DNA from: Phalacrocorax aristotelis
Lineage: Eukaryota > Chordata > Aves > Suliformes > Phalacrocoracidae
Length of the DNA stretch: 64,000 bases
Assembly: GCF_949628215.1 (NCBI RefSeq)
Contig: NW_027441285.1
Span: 1 to 64,000, forward strand
Reading direction: 5' to 3'
The position numbers and the translations under genes are program-made. The notes under the pieces are model-generated. The model was not told where the DNA came from and searched no databases. It saw only the letters and a program-made list of their open reading frames with translations. Positions 21,964 through 35,854 of the stretch are shown one piece after another; the first letter of the stretch is position 1; every line of letters starts with the position of its first letter.

Positions 21964-22888
21964 TGTGGTTTAAGTTATTCTGGGTTGTTTTGGGGTTTTT
22001 TTTAGGGAGAGTTTACATTATTTTTGTACTGTCCCTTTTCTTAGCAAAATGTGTTCCGTTTCAACAAAGCCTACCGACCCCAACCCCGCTTGCTGCTGTC
22101 AGGACCCTGCCGGCCATGAGCCAGGCTGTGGCACGAAGCTCCGCGGCCAGAGCCCTGATGGCAATCCCAAGCAGGCAGCCGTGAAGTGACACCACCAGCG
22201 GGGATTTGCTGCAGCGATCCCTCCAGGCGATTGCTTTGCTTTGCCACAGCCCCAGCAGCATCACTGTGTCGGGGGGGCTGTGGAGTTGCTCTGTGGACAA
22301 CGGAGAGCCCGGCCCAGCTCAGCTGCCACGCCGTGGACACCCCCAGCCGCTGCTGCTATTGCTGGCCAAAAACCACTGCCAGGAGTCAAATCCCAATTAG
22401 TGCCCACTTTTGCCACAAGTACCGCTTCTCACCTGGCTCCGTCCCAGTCACAGCAGGGATACAGAGCTGGCTCCAAAGCTGCGCGGCCAGAGCCCTGATG
22501 GGAAGCGGGGGGCGGGTGGGTGAAGGCTGCTCCAGCCTCCCTGCGCTCGCGGGAAACGTGCCCAAAAGCGTCTGCACAAGAAGCCCGTGCCACAGTCCCT
22601 CCCGCCCCAGATCACAGCCCTGTGCCTGTCCCCAGGTCCCAGATGCAGGGAAGGAGACGGCTGGGCGTGGGGACATTTGTCACCTGGCTCCGCACACGCG
22701 TGACCGTGTTTGTGACCCTACATGCGTGCAGAGCCGTGTCACAAAGAGCCCAGGCTGGATAAATACCCCGCGCAACCGCCCCCAGCTCAGTGGCGAGTTT
22801 GCCACAGACGCTGGAAGATCAGGACGGTCTTTGACCGCACCGACGTCCCCAAGCCCAGCCATCTCCTTCACTGCAGCCACTTGCGGTG

Positions 22889-25273
22889 ATGGAGCTGAGG
22901 TCGCGGCGCCGCAAGATGCCGCAGTCCCCCCCTGCCCAGTGTCCCCCGGCGCCACCGGAGGAGCAGGCAGGACCCTCCCGTGTGCCACCCCCGCGCAAAA
23001 GAAAGCGTCAGGTCCCCAAGGAGGAAGGTGAGCGCAGAGCATCCCCCACCGGGCACCTGCCAGAGGGGATTTTGGCTGGTGCCCAGCTGTGCAAGCGGAG
23101 GCCCCCGCATCGTGGCAAGGCGCCCCGGCCTCTCCCCCGTCCCGCTCCCGGCACTGCCGCCCCAGCACACCGGCGCGGTGCTGGGGGTGACAGCGCCGCT
23201 GTCCTCCGACAGTATGCAGGCTGTGCTGGCGAGCAGACTGTGACCCCGAAGTCGTGGGGCAGCTGTGCCGTCAGAAGGGGCTCTGCGTCCATGAGAACTG
23301 CCTGGTGAGTCCCCGGGGCTCAACACCCACCGGTCCACAACACCCCGCCCTCTCCAGCACCGCGGCACAGGCAGCCCCTGGCACGCACCCTCTTTTCCCC
23401 CCCTTGCAGTACCACGCCACCAGGCTGGGCCAGAAAGGGGCCGATGAAGAGGGCTTCTACGGCTTTCTCTTCCCCGACATCCGGCAGGAGCTGAAGCGGG
23501 TGGCACAGAAGGTGAGGCCGGAGGGGACGTGTCCCCACCGTGGTCCCCGTGTCCCGAGCCCGGCGCTGCACAGGCCAGCAACCCCCCAGGAATGCTCTGG
23601 CAGCTGGCTGCAAGCAACCGCCCCCAGATCCTCCTTCCCCCAAAAGGGCCCATTTCTGCAGCAACTGGGGATTTGGGGAGGGTAGGGGACGTTATCAGCG
23701 GCCCAGTGTCAATGGCCAGGCAGCCCACCGAAACGCGGCGGGGCTGCGCTGGGCGAGGGCGAACAGGGCTCCCCGGGGAGCGCGGCATTGACTGCGCGGC
23801 GCTGACGCTGTCCACCTCCATGCCGTCCCCAGAGGTGCTGCATCTGCCGGCTGCGGGGTGCCTCGGTCGCCTGTCGGCGCAGGCGCTGCCGCCGAATCTT
23901 CCACTTCCCCTGCGGCAGTGAGCGGGGCTGCGTCTCCCAGTTCTTCGGGGAGTTCAAGTGAGTGTGGCCGCCTTGAAGGGCCAGGGCCGGACCCAGGCCA
24001 GGGCCTGGGGCAGAGGAGGCCTGTGGCTGAACCATCACCTCCCTCCCACAGGTCCTTCTGCTGGAAGCACCGGCCGGTGCAGCGGGTGCGGGCGGTGCAG
24101 CAGGACGAGACCCCCTGCCTCATCTGCCAGGAGGCGGTGGCGGGGCGGCCCTGCTACGACACCCTGGTCTGTCCTGCCTGTGCCAGCGCCTGGTTCCACC
24201 GCCGCTGCATCCAGGTAGGCGACATCGCCCCCGGCCCCTGACGGGATCAGCCCTGTCGTCACCCTGTCGCCCAGCTCCCAGGGGGCGAACGAGACCCGCC
24301 CCGGCTCTGACGTTGATGCCCTCTCTGCCCCAGGGCCAGGCGCTGCGCTCTGCCCTGCACTACTTCCGCTGCCCCCTCTGCCAGGACGTGCCGACCTTCC
24401 AGGCGGAGATGTTTCGCCTGGGCATCAAAATCCCCGACAGGTCGGTGCCCTCCCCGCTGCCCCCTTCCCCCTCCGTGGTGCTCCGGCCGATCCCCTCCTG
24501 CCTCCCTGGGTGCCAGCAGGGTGGCCCCCACGCCCCCCGCGGCTGAGGGCTTCCTGTCTCCCGCAGGGATGCTGCCTGGGAGGAGGACGGGGCCTTCGCG
24601 GACCACTACCAGCGGCACAGCTCCTGCGATGCCAGCCAGTGCCTGTGCCCGGTGGGACGGGAGCAGGCGGAGGTGAACGGGTGAGTGCCCGTGTCCCCGG
24701 TCCCTGCAGCCCCGGCGAGGAGACGATGCCTTCGTCTCCTCCTCTGGGCAGGTATCCCGGGGGGGTCGGGTCCCTGGGATGGCGAGCTGGGCCTGGCACC
24801 AGGTGCGTGCCGGCAGCTCAGCTGCAGGTGCCTGGAGGGGAGCAGGGCCCAACGCTGCGCCCGAGCTGGCAGCCCACAGCTCGGGGGGCCTTTGGTGGCA
24901 GTGGGTCCCATTGCTCCCCCAGGCCCTGGAGACTTCTGCTCTGTGGCTCCTGTGCCTCCCGCGGCACCCACCAGCTCTGCTCTGGCATAGGAGAAGACGC
25001 CGACTCCTGGGAGTGCGGTGACTGCAGCGGCACGGGCACTGGTGAGGGGGGCGGGGCAGGGTGCCCACAGCCACGTGGCCACCACAGCACGTGGGACCTG
25101 GGGCCAGGCGCAGGGCTCTGATGCGGGGAGGGAGCGAGCGTGGCCTGGACTTGTTGTGCTCATCGTCTCCCTGCCTGCCCCTTGCAGCGCCTCCCGTTGC
25201 ACCTGGCCCAGACTCCAGCCCCGCCGACGCAGGGACCCTCGCACAGCACCCCGGGTCCTGGCACTTCAGCTGA
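22889..25273 (+). CDS. PHF7-like: PHF7-like PHD/RING-finger protein, copy 6
   Basis: Exons: 22889-23027, 23213-23304, 23410-23511, 23833-23957, 24052-24214, 24334-24440, 24567-24680, 24923-25041, 25188-25273. Markers are Q41, A181, a private silent change at P22 (CCA) and GCAGGT in intron 7. It opens the homogeneous block of copies 6-9, recognised by GAACCATCACC in intron 4, a silent GGT at G313 and seven C in intron 2. With copies 7 and 8 it also shares silent TCT at S301. Confidence 0.9.
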
Positions 25274-25800
25274 GGAAGAAGAGGCCAGGATCCTCGCAGG
25301 ACACCCCGGCACCCAGCTGCCCTCCCAGCCCCTCTCCCAGAAACCTGCAGAGCCTCACTAATAAAAGCTGGAACGTCACACGTGGCCTTGCTGATGTGCC
25401 GAAATGCTGCGGCGCAAGGGCCTCCGCGGTGGCCCTGACCCTCCCCTTGGCACCGTGGGTGCTGCCAGGTCGTTTCCCAAACAGGAGCTGGCACTGGCCG
25501 CCCCAGGTGAGATGCTGGTGTCACCCGCTTGGGGACGTGATGTGCGGCACCAGAGCTGAACCCACGGGGGCTGGGGAGGGGGAAGCTCCACGGGAGCTGC
25601 TGAGGGGCCAAGGCCTCCCTGCCCAGGGCGCGGAGCAGTGGACCCAGGGTGCGGGGAGGGCAAGGGCGTCCCCGTGGGTCCCTTCTCCCACACCGGGGCT
25701 CCAGCAGGGACTTCAGAGACGTCCAGAGGGGTTCGTAGCACAAGCGCTTTGTTCAGGCATCAGAATTCCTGACTCTCCATTAACGAGCCGAATGACGTGG

Positions 25801-26285
25801 TGTCGTGGTTTAGGCGGCAGCTCAGCCCCACACAGTCGCTCGCTCCCTCCCCCACCGGTAGATGGGGGAGAGAATCAGAAGGGTAACGCTCGTGGGTTGC
25901 GATAAGAACAGTTTAATAATTAAAATTAACAGAAACAACAACAGAAATGCAATGGAAAAGAGAACAACGAGAGGCGCAAAGCCCCGGGGGAGGAGGGAAG
26001 GGAGGGCAGAGGGGGAACGAACCGCCGAAACAAACCGCACGCGCCGCAGCCGCGCCGCAGCCGCGCCGCGCCGCTCCCGAGCTGCAACTGGCCCCCCTCC
26101 ATAGGCTGGTCATGGTGTCACGTGGTAGGGAATGAACCTGCCGTCGGCCAGTCGGGCTCAGCCGCCCCCGCCACGGCCCCGCCCCTCCCAGCCCCCCCGC
26201 CACGCGGCAGAGCCCGGGAAGCTGGAAAGGCAGCCGCCCCCCCACAGTGAGGAGAATTAACCCCTTCTCAGCCAAAACCAGCACA
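25801..26285 (-). mobile_element. Solo LTR, unit 7 (485 bp)
   Basis: Same element, position and orientation as in the other units; it carries the CCCGGGAAG marker. Confidence 0.8.
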
Positions 26286-27210
26286 TGTGGTTTAAGTTAT
26301 TCTGGGTTGTTTTGGGGTTTTTTTTAGGGAGAGTTTACATTATTTTTGTACTGTCCCTTTTCTTAGCAAAATGTGTTCCGTTTCAACAAAGCCTACCGAC
26401 CCCAACCCCGCTTGCTGCTGTCAGGACCCTGCCGGCCATGAGCCAGGCTGTGGCACGAAGCTCCGCGGCCAGAGCCCTGATGGCAATCCCAAGCAGGCAG
26501 CCGTGAAGTGACACCACCAGCGGGGATTTGCTGCAGCGATCCCTCCAGGCGATTGCTTTGCTTTGCCACAGCCCCAGCAGCATCACTGTGTCGGGGGGGC
26601 TGTGGAGTTGCTCTGTGGACAACGGAGAGCCCGGCCCAGCTCAGCTGCCACGCCGTGGACACCCCCAGCCGCTGCTGCTATTGCTGGCCAAAAACCACTG
26701 CCAGGAGTCAAATCCCAATTAGTGCCCACTTTTGCCACAAGTACCGCTTCTCACCTGGCTCCGTCCCAGTCACAGCAGGGATACAGAGCTGGCTCCAAAG
26801 CTGCGCGGCCAGAGCCCTGATGGGAAGCGGGGGGCGGGTGGGTGAAGGCTGCTCCAGCCTCCCTGCGCTCGCGGGAAACGTGCCCAAAAGCGTCTGCACA
26901 AGAAGCCCGTGCCACAGTCCCTCCCGCCCCGGATCACAGCCCTGTGCCTGTCCCCAGGTCCCAGATGCAGGGAAGGAGATGGCTGGGCGTGGGGACATTT
27001 GTCACCTGGCTCCGCACACGTGTGACCGTGTTTGTGACCCTACATGCGTGCAGAGCCGTGTCACAAAGAGCCCAGGCTGGATAAATACCCCGCGCAACCG
27101 CCCCCAGCTCAGTGGCGAGTTTGCCACAGACGCTGGAAGATCAGGACGGTCTTTGACCGCACCGACGTCCCCAAGCCCAGCCATCTCCTTCACTGCAGCC
27201 ACTTGCGGTG

Positions 27211-29595
27211 ATGGAGCTGAGGTCGCGGCGCCGCAAGATGCCCCAGTCCCCCCCTGCCCAGTGTCCCCCGGCGCCGCCGGAGGAGCAGGCAGGACCCTCC
27301 CGTGTGCCACCCCCGCGCAAAAGAAAGCGTCAGGTCCCCAAGGAGGAAGGTGAGCGCAGAGCATCCCCCACCGGGCACCTGCCAGAGGGGATTTTGGCTG
27401 GTGCCCAGCTGTGCAAGCGGAGGCCCCCGCATCGTGGCAAGGCGCCCCGGCCTCTCCCCCGTCCCGCTCCCGGCACTGCCGCCCCAGCACACCGGCGCGG
27501 TGCTGGGGGTGACAGCGCCGCTGTCCTCCGACAGTATGCAGGCTGTGCTGGCGAGCAGACTGTGACCCCGAAGTCGTGGGGCAGCTGTGCCGTCAGAAGG
27601 GGCTCTGCGTCCATGAGAACTGCCTGGTGAGTCCCCGGGGCTCAACACCCACCGGTCCACAACACCCCGCCCTCTCCAGCACCGCGGCACAGGCAGCCCC
27701 TGGCACGCACCCTCTTTTCCCCCCCTTGCAGTACCACGCCACCAGGCTGGGCCAGAAAGGGGCCGATGAAGAGGGCTTCTACGGCTTTCTCTTCCCCGAC
27801 ATCCGGCAGGAGCTGAAGCGGGTGGCACAGAAGGTGAGGCCGGAGGGGACGTGTCCCCACCGTGGTCCCCGTGTCCCGAGCCCGGCGCTGCACAGGCCAG
27901 CAACCCCCCAGGAATGCTCTGGCAGCTGGCTGCAAGCAACCGCCCCCAGATCCTCCTTCCCCCAAAAGGGCCCATTTCTGCAGCAACTGGGGATTTGGGG
28001 AGGGTAGGGGACGTTATCAGCGGCCCAGTGTCAATGGCCAGGCAGCCCACCGAAACGCGGCGGGGCTGCGCTGGGCGAGGGCGAACAGGGCTCCCCGGGG
28101 AGCGCGGCATTGACTGCGCGGCGCTGACGCTGTCCACCTCCATGCCGTCCCCAGAGGTGCTGCATCTGCCGGCTGCGGGGTGCCTCGGTCGCCTGTCGGC
28201 GCAGGCGCTGCCGCCGAATCTTCCACTTCCCCTGCGGCAGTGAGCGGGGCTGCGTCTCCCAGTTCTTCGGGGAGTTCAAGTGAGTGTGGCCGCCTTGAAG
28301 GGCCAGGGCCGGACCCAGGCCAGGGCCTGGGGCAGAGGAGGCCTGTGGCTGAACCATCACCTCCCTCCCACAGGTCCTTCTGCTGGAAGCACCGGCCGGT
28401 GCAGCGGGTGCGGGCGGTGCAGCAGGACGAGACCCCCTGCCTCATCTGCCAGGAGGCGGTGGCGGGGCGGCCCTGCTACGACACCCTGGTCTGTCCTGCC
28501 TGTGCCAGCGCCTGGTTCCACCGCCGCTGCATCCAGGTAGGCGACATCGCCCCCGGCCCCTGACGGGATCAGCCCTGTCGTCACCCTGTCGCCCAGCTCC
28601 CAGGGGGCGAACGAGACCCGCCCCGGCTCTGACGTTGATGCCCTCTCTGCCCCAGGGCCAGGCGCTGCGCTCTGCCCTGCACTACTTCCGCTGCCCCCTC
28701 TGCCAGGACGTGCCGACCTTCCAGGCGGAGATGTTTCGCCTGGGCATCAAAATCCCCGACAGGTCGGTGCCCTCCCCGCTGCCCCCTTCCCCCTCCGTGG
28801 TGCTCCGGCCGATCCCCTCCTGCCTCCCTGGGTGCCAGCAGGGTGGCCCCCACGCCCCCCGCGGCTGAGGGCTTCCTGTCTCCCGCAGGGATGCTGCCTG
28901 GGAGGAGGACGGGGCCTTCGCGGACCACTACCAGCGGCACAGCTCCTGCGATGCCAGCCAGTGCCTGTGCCCGGTGGGACGGGAGCAGGCGGAGGTGAAC
29001 GGGTGAGTGCCCGTGTCCCCGGTCCCTGCAGCCCCGGCGAGGAGACGATGCCTTCGTCTCCTCCTCTGGGCAGGTATCCCGGGGGGGTCGGGTCCCTGGG
29101 ATGGCGAGCTGGGCCTGGCACCAGGTGCGTGCCGGCAGCTCAGCTGCAGGTGCCTGGAGGGGAGCAGGGCCCAACGCTGCGCCCGAGCTGGCAGCCCACA
29201 GCTCGGGGGGCCTTTGGTGGCAGTGGGTCCCATTGCTCCCCCAGGCCCTGGAGACTTCTGCTCTGTGGCTCCTGTGCCTCCCGCGGCACCCACCAGCTCT
29301 GCTCTGGCATAGGAGAAGACGCCGACTCCTGGGAGTGCGGTGACTGCAGCGGCACGGGCACTGGTGAGGGGGGCGGGGCAGGGTGCCCACAGCCACGTGG
29401 CCACCACAGCACGTGGGACCTGGGGCCAGGCGCAGGGCTCTGATGCGGGGAGGGAGCGAGCGTGGCCTGGACTTGTTGTGCTCATCGTCTCCCTGCCTGC
29501 CCCTTGCAGCGCCTCCCGTTGCACCTGGCCCAGACTCCAGCCCCGCCGACGCAGGGACCCTCGCACAGCACCCCGGGTCCTGGCACTTCAGCTGA
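27211..29595 (+). CDS. PHF7-like: PHF7-like PHD/RING-finger protein, copy 7
   Basis: Exons: 27211-27349, 27535-27626, 27732-27833, 28155-28279, 28374-28536, 28656-28762, 28889-29002, 29245-29363, 29510-29595. Markers are Q41 and A181. The predicted protein is the same as copies 1, 3, 6, 8 and 9 as far as I compared. In the 5' flank this copy has CACACGTGTGACC (about 27016) where the others have CACACGCGTGACC, and a nearby GAGATGG variant. It belongs to the copies 6-9 block. Confidence 0.9.
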
Positions 29596-30122
29596 GGAAG
29601 AAGAGGCCAGGATCCTCGCAGGACACCCCGGCACCCAGCTGCCCTCCCAGCCCCTCTCCCAGAAACCTGCAGAGCCTCACTAATAAAAGCTGGAACGTCA
29701 CACGTGGCCTTGCTGATGTGCCGAAATGCTGCGGCGCAAGGGCCTCCGCGGTGGCCCTGACCCTCCCCTTGGCACCGTGGGTGCTGCCAGGTCGTTTCCC
29801 AAACAGGAGCTGGCACTGGCCGCCCCAGGTGAGATGCTGGTGTCACCCGCTTGGGGACGTGATGTGCGGCACCAGAGCTGAACCCACGGGGGCTGGGGAG
29901 GGGGAAGCTCCACGGGAGCTGCTGAGGGGCCAAGGCCTCCCTGCCCAGGGCGCGGAGCAGTGGACCCAGGGTGCGGGGAGGGCAAGGGCGTCCCCGTGGG
30001 TCCCTTCTCCCACACCGGGGCTCCAGCAGGGACTTCAGAGACGTCCAGAGGGGTTCGTAGCACAAGCGCTTTGTTCAGGCATCAGAATTCCTGACTCTCC
30101 ATTAACGAGCCGAATGACGTGG

Positions 30123-30607
30123 TGTCGTGGTTTAGGCGGCAGCTCAGCCCCACACAGTCGCTCGCTCCCTCCCCCACCGGTAGATGGGGGAGAGAATCAG
30201 AAGGGTAACGCTCGTGGGTTGCGATAAGAACAGTTTAATAATTAAAATTAACAGAAACAACAACAGAAATGCAATGGAAAAGAGAACAACGAGAGGCGCA
30301 AAGCCCCGGGGGAGGAGGGAAGGGAGGGCAGAGGGGGAACGAACCGCCGAAACAAACCGCACGCGCCGCAGCCGCGCCGCAGCCGCGCCGCGCCGCTCCC
30401 GAGCTGCAACTGGCCCCCCTCCATAGGCTGGTCATGGTGTCACGTGGTAGGGAATGAACCTGCCGTCGGCCAGTCGGGCTCAGCCGCCCCCGCCACGGCC
30501 CCGCCCCTCCCAGCCCCCCCGCCACGCGGCAGAGCCCGGCAAGCTGGAAAGGCAGCCGCCCCCCCACAGTGAGGAGAATTAACCCCTTCTCAGCCAAAAC
30601 CAGCACA
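30123..30607 (-). mobile_element. Solo LTR, unit 8 (485 bp)
   Basis: Same element, position and orientation as in the other units. It carries the CCCGGCAAG marker although the gene beside it belongs to the uniform 6-9 block, so LTR and gene markers are not locked together. Confidence 0.8.
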
Positions 30608-31532
30608 TGTGGTTTAAGTTATTCTGGGTTGTTTTGGGGTTTTTTTTAGGGAGAGTTTACATTATTTTTGTACTGTCCCTTTTCTTAGCAAAATGTGTTC
30701 CGTTTCAACAAAGCCTACCGACCCCAACCCCGCTTGCTGCTGTCAGGACCCTGCCGGCCATGAGCCAGGCTGTGGCACGAAGCTCCGCGGCCAGAGCCCT
30801 GATGGCAATCCCAAGCAGGCAGCCGTGAAGTGACACCACCAGCGGGGATTTGCTGCAGCGATCCCTCCAGGCGATTGCTTTGCTTTGCCACAGCCCCAGC
30901 AGCATCACTGTGTCGGGGGGGCTGTGGAGTTGCTCTGTGGACAACGGAGAGCCCGGCCCAGCTCAGCTGCCACGCCGTGGACACCCCCAGCCGCTGCTGC
31001 TATTGCTGGCCAAAAACCACTGCCAGGAGTCAAATCCCAATTAGTGCCCACTTTTGCCACAAGTACCGCTTCTCACCTGGCTCCGTCCCAGTCACAGCAG
31101 GGATACAGAGCTGGCTCCAAAGCTGCGCGGCCAGAGCCCTGATGGGAAGCGGGGGGCGGGTGGGTGAAGGCTGCTCCAGCCTCCCTGCGCTCGCGGGAAA
31201 CGTGCCCAAAAGCGTCTGCACAAGAAGCCCGTGCCACAGTCCCTCCCGCCCCGGATCACAGCCCTGTGCCTGTCCCCAGGTCCCAGATGCAGGGAAGGAG
31301 ACGGCTGGGCGTGGGGACATTTGTCACCTGGCTCCGCACACGCGTGACCGTGTTTGTGACCCTACATGCGTGCAGAGCCGTGTCACAAAGAGCCCAGGCT
31401 GGATAAATACCCCGCGCAACCGCCCCCAGCTCAGTGGCGAGTTTGCCACAGACGCTGGAAGATCAGGACGGTCTTTGACCGCACCGACGTCCCCAAGCCC
31501 AGCCATCTCCTTCACTGCAGCCACTTGCGGTG

Positions 31533-33917
31533 ATGGAGCTGAGGTCGCGGCGCCGCAAGATGCCCCAGTCCCCCCCTGCCCAGTGTCCCCCGGCGCCGCC
31601 GGAGGAGCAGGCAGGACCCTCCCGTGTGCCACCCCCGCGCAAAAGAAAGCGTCAGGTCCCCAAGGAGGAAGGTGAGCGCAGAGCATCCCCCACCGGGCAC
31701 CTGCCAGAGGGGATTTTGGCTGGTGCCCAGCTGTGCAAGCGGAGGCCCCCGCATCGTGGCAAGGCGCCCCGGCCTCTCCCCCGTCCCGCTCCCGGCACTG
31801 CCGCCCCAGCACACCGGCGCGGTGCTGGGGGTGACAGCGCCGCTGTCCTCCGACAGTATGCAGGCTGTGCTGGCGAGCAGACTGTGACCCCGAAGTCGTG
31901 GGGCAGCTGTGCCGTCAGAAGGGGCTCTGCGTCCATGAGAACTGCCTGGTGAGTCCCCGGGGCTCAACACCCACCGGTCCACAACACCCCGCCCTCTCCA
32001 GCACCGCGGCACAGGCAGCCCCTGGCACGCACCCTCTTTTCCCCCCCTTGCAGTACCACGCCACCAGGCTGGGCCAGAAAGGGGCCGATGAAGAGGGCTT
32101 CTACGGCTTTCTCTTCCCCGACATCCGGCAGGAGCTGAAGCGGGTGGCACAGAAGGTGAGGCCGGAGGGGACGTGTCCCCACCGTGGTCCCCGTGTCCCG
32201 AGCCCGGCGCTGCACAGGCCAGCAACCCCCCAGGAATGCTCTGGCAGCTGGCTGCAAGCAACCGCCCCCAGATCCTCCTTCCCCCAAAAGGGCCCATTTC
32301 TGCAGCAACTGGGGATTTGGGGAGGGTAGGGGACGTTATCAGCGGCCCAGTGTCAATGGCCAGGCAGCCCACCGAAACGCGGCGGGGCTGCGCTGGGCGA
32401 GGGCGAACAGGGCTCCCCGGGGAGCGCGGCATTGACTGCGCGGCGCTGACGCTGTCCACCTCCATGCCGTCCCCAGAGGTGCTGCATCTGCCGGCTGCGG
32501 GGTGCCTCGGTCGCCTGTCGGCGCAGGCGCTGCCGCCGAATCTTCCACTTCCCCTGCGGCAGTGAGCGGGGCTGCGTCTCCCAGTTCTTCGGGGAGTTCA
32601 AGTGAGTGTGGCCGCCTTGAAGGGCCAGGGCCGGACCCAGGCCAGGGCCTGGGGCAGAGGAGGCCTGTGGCTGAACCATCACCTCCCTCCCACAGGTCCT
32701 TCTGCTGGAAGCACCGGCCGGTGCAGCGGGTGCGGGCGGTGCAGCAGGACGAGACCCCCTGCCTCATCTGCCAGGAGGCGGTGGCGGGGCGGCCCTGCTA
32801 CGACACCCTGGTCTGTCCTGCCTGTGCCAGCGCCTGGTTCCACCGCCGCTGCATCCAGGTAGGCGACATCGCCCCCGGCCCCTGACGGGATCAGCCCTGT
32901 CGTCACCCTGTCGCCCAGCTCCCAGGGGGCGAACGAGACCCGCCCCGGCTCTGACGTTGATGCCCTCTCTGCCCCAGGGCCAGGCGCTGCGCTCTGCCCT
33001 GCACTACTTCCGCTGCCCCCTCTGCCAGGACGTGCCGACCTTCCAGGCGGAGATGTTTCGCCTGGGCATCAAAATCCCCGACAGGTCGGTGCCCTCCCCG
33101 CTGCCCCCTTCCCCCTCCGTGGTGCTCCGGCCGATCCCCTCCTGCCTCCCTGGGTGCCAGCAGGGTGGCCCCCACGCCCCCCGCGGCTGAGGGCTTCCTG
33201 TCTCCCGCAGGGATGCTGCCTGGGAGGAGGACGGGGCCTTCGCGGACCACTACCAGCGGCACAGCTCCTGCGATGCCAGCCAGTGCCTGTGCCCGGTGGG
33301 ACGGGAGCAGGCGGAGGTGAACGGGTGAGTGCCCGTGTCCCCGGTCCCTGCAGCCCCGGCGAGGAGACGATGCCTTCGTCTCCTCCTCTGGGCAGGTATC
33401 CCGGGGGGGTCGGGTCCCTGGGATGGCGAGCTGGGCCTGGCACCAGGTGCGTGCCGGCAGCTCAGCTGCAGGTGCCTGGAGGGGAGCAGGGCCCAACGCT
33501 GCGCCCGAGCTGGCAGCCCACAGCTCGGGGGGCCTTTGGTGGCAGTGGGTCCCATTGCTCCCCCAGGCCCTGGAGACTTCTGCTCTGTGGCTCCTGTGCC
33601 TCCCGCGGCACCCACCAGCTCTGCTCTGGCATAGGAGAAGACGCCGACTCCTGGGAGTGCGGTGACTGCAGCGGCACGGGCACTGGTGAGGGGGGCGGGG
33701 CAGGGTGCCCACAGCCACGTGGCCACCACAGCACGTGGGACCTGGGGCCAGGCGCAGGGCTCTGATGCGGGGAGGGAGCGAGCGTGGCCTGGACTTGTTG
33801 TGCTCATCGTCTCCCTGCCTGCCCCTTGCAGCGCCTCCCGTTGCACCTGGCCCAGACTCCAGCCCCGCCGACGCAGGGACCCTCGCACAGCACCCCGGGT
33901 CCTGGCACTTCAGCTGA
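31533..33917 (+). CDS. PHF7-like: PHF7-like PHD/RING-finger protein, copy 8
   Basis: Exons: 31533-31671, 31857-31948, 32054-32155, 32477-32601, 32696-32858, 32978-33084, 33211-33324, 33567-33685, 33832-33917. Markers are Q41, A181 and GCAGGT in intron 7. It shares all marker variants of the copies 6-9 block that I scored, including silent TCT at S301, and I noticed no private coding change. Confidence 0.9.
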
Positions 33918-34444
33918 GGAAGAAGAGGCCAGGATCCTCGCAGGACACCCCGGCACCCAGCTGCCCTCCCAGCCCCTCTCCCAGAAACCTGCAGAGCCTC
34001 ACTAATAAAAGCTGGAACGTCACACGTGGCCTTGCTGATGTGCCGAAATGCTGCGGCGCAAGGGCCTCCGCGGTGGCCCTGACCCTCCCCTTGGCACCGT
34101 GGGTGCTGCCAGGTCGTTTCCCAAACAGGAGCTGGCACTGGCCGCCCCAGGTGAGATGCTGGTGTCACCCGCTTGGGGACGTGATGTGCGGCACCAGAGC
34201 TGAACCCACGGGGGCTGGGGAGGGGGAAGCTCCACGGGAGCTGCTGAGGGGCCAAGGCCTCCCTGCCCAGGGCGCGGAGCAGTGGACCCAGGGTGCGGGG
34301 AGGGCAAGGGCGTCCCCGTGGGTCCCTTCTCCCACACCGGGGCTCCAGCAGGGACTTCAGAGACGTCCAGAGGGGTTCGTAGCACAAGCGCTTTGTTCAG
34401 GCATCAGAATTCCTGACTCTCCATTAACGAGCCGAATGACGTGG

Positions 34445-34929
34445 TGTCGTGGTTTAGGCGGCAGCTCAGCCCCACACAGTCGCTCGCTCCCTCCCCCACC
34501 GGTAGATGGGGGAGAGAATCAGAAGGGTAACGCTCGTGGGTTGCGATAAGAACAGTTTAATAATTAAAATTAACAGAAACAACAACAGAAACGCAATGGA
34601 AAAGAGAACAACGAGAGGCGCAAAGCCCCGGGGGAGGAGGGAAGGGAGGGCAGAGGGGGAACGAACCGCCGAAACAAACCGCACGCGCCGCAGCCGCGCC
34701 GCAGCCGCGCCGCGCCGCTCCCGAGCTGCAACTGGCCCCCCTCCATAGGCTGGTCATGGTGTCACGTGGTAGGGAATGAACCTGCCGTCGGCCAGTCGGG
34801 CTCAGCCGCCCCCGCCACGGCCCCGCCCCTCCCAGCCCCCCCGCCACGCGGCAGAGCCCGGGAAGCTGGAAAGGCAGCCGCCCCCCCACAGTGAGGAGAA
34901 TTAACCCCTTCTCAGCCAAAACCAGCACA
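34445..34929 (-). mobile_element. Solo LTR, unit 9 (485 bp)
   Basis: Same element, position and orientation as in the other units. It shares a GAAACGCAATGG variant with the shorter LTRs of units 13 and 15 while keeping full length. Confidence 0.8.
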
Positions 34930-35854
34930 TGTGGTTTAAGTTATTCTGGGTTGTTTTGGGGTTTTTTTTAGGGAGAGTTTACATTATTTTTGTACTGTCC
35001 CTTTTCTTAGCAAAATGTGTTCCGTTTCAACAAAGCCTACCGACCCCAACCCCGCTTGCTGCTGTCAGGACCCTGCCGGCCATGAGCCAGGCTGTGGCAC
35101 GAAGCTCCGCGGCCAGAGCCCTGATGGCAATCCCAAGCAGGCAGCCGTGAAGTGACACCACCAGCGGGGATTTGCTGCAGCGATCCCTCCAGGCGATTGC
35201 TTTGCTTTGCCACAGCCCCAGCAGCATCACTGTGTCGGGGGGGCTGTGGAGTTGCTCTGTGGACAACGGAGAGCCCGGCCCAGCTCAGCTGCCACGCCGT
35301 GGACACCCCCAGCCGCTGCTGCTATTGCTGGCCAAAAACCACTGCCAGGAGTCAAATCCCAATTAGTGCCCACTTTTGCCACAAGTACCGCTTCTCACCT
35401 GGCTCCGTCCCAGTCACAGCAGGGATACAGAGCTGGCTCCAAAGCTGCGCGGCCAGAGCCCTGATGGGAAGCGGGGGGCGGGTGGGTGAAGGCTGCTCCA
35501 GCCTCCCTGCGCTCGCGGGAAACGTGCCCAAAAGCGTCTGCACAAGAAGCCCGTGCCACAGTCCCTCCCGCCCCGGATCACAGCCCTGTGCCTGTCCCCA
35601 GGTCCCAGATGCAGGGAAGGAGACGGCTGGGCGTGGGGACATTTGTCACCTGGCTCCGCACACGCGTGACCGTGTTTGTGACCCTACATGCGTGCAGAGC
35701 CGTGTCACAAAGAGCCCAGGCTGGATAAATACCCCGCGCAACCGCCCCCAGCTCAGTGGCGAGTTTGCCACAGACGCTGGAAGATCAGGACGGTCTTTGA
35801 CCGCACCGACGTCCCCAAGCCCAGCCATCTCCTTCACTGCAGCCACTTGCGGTG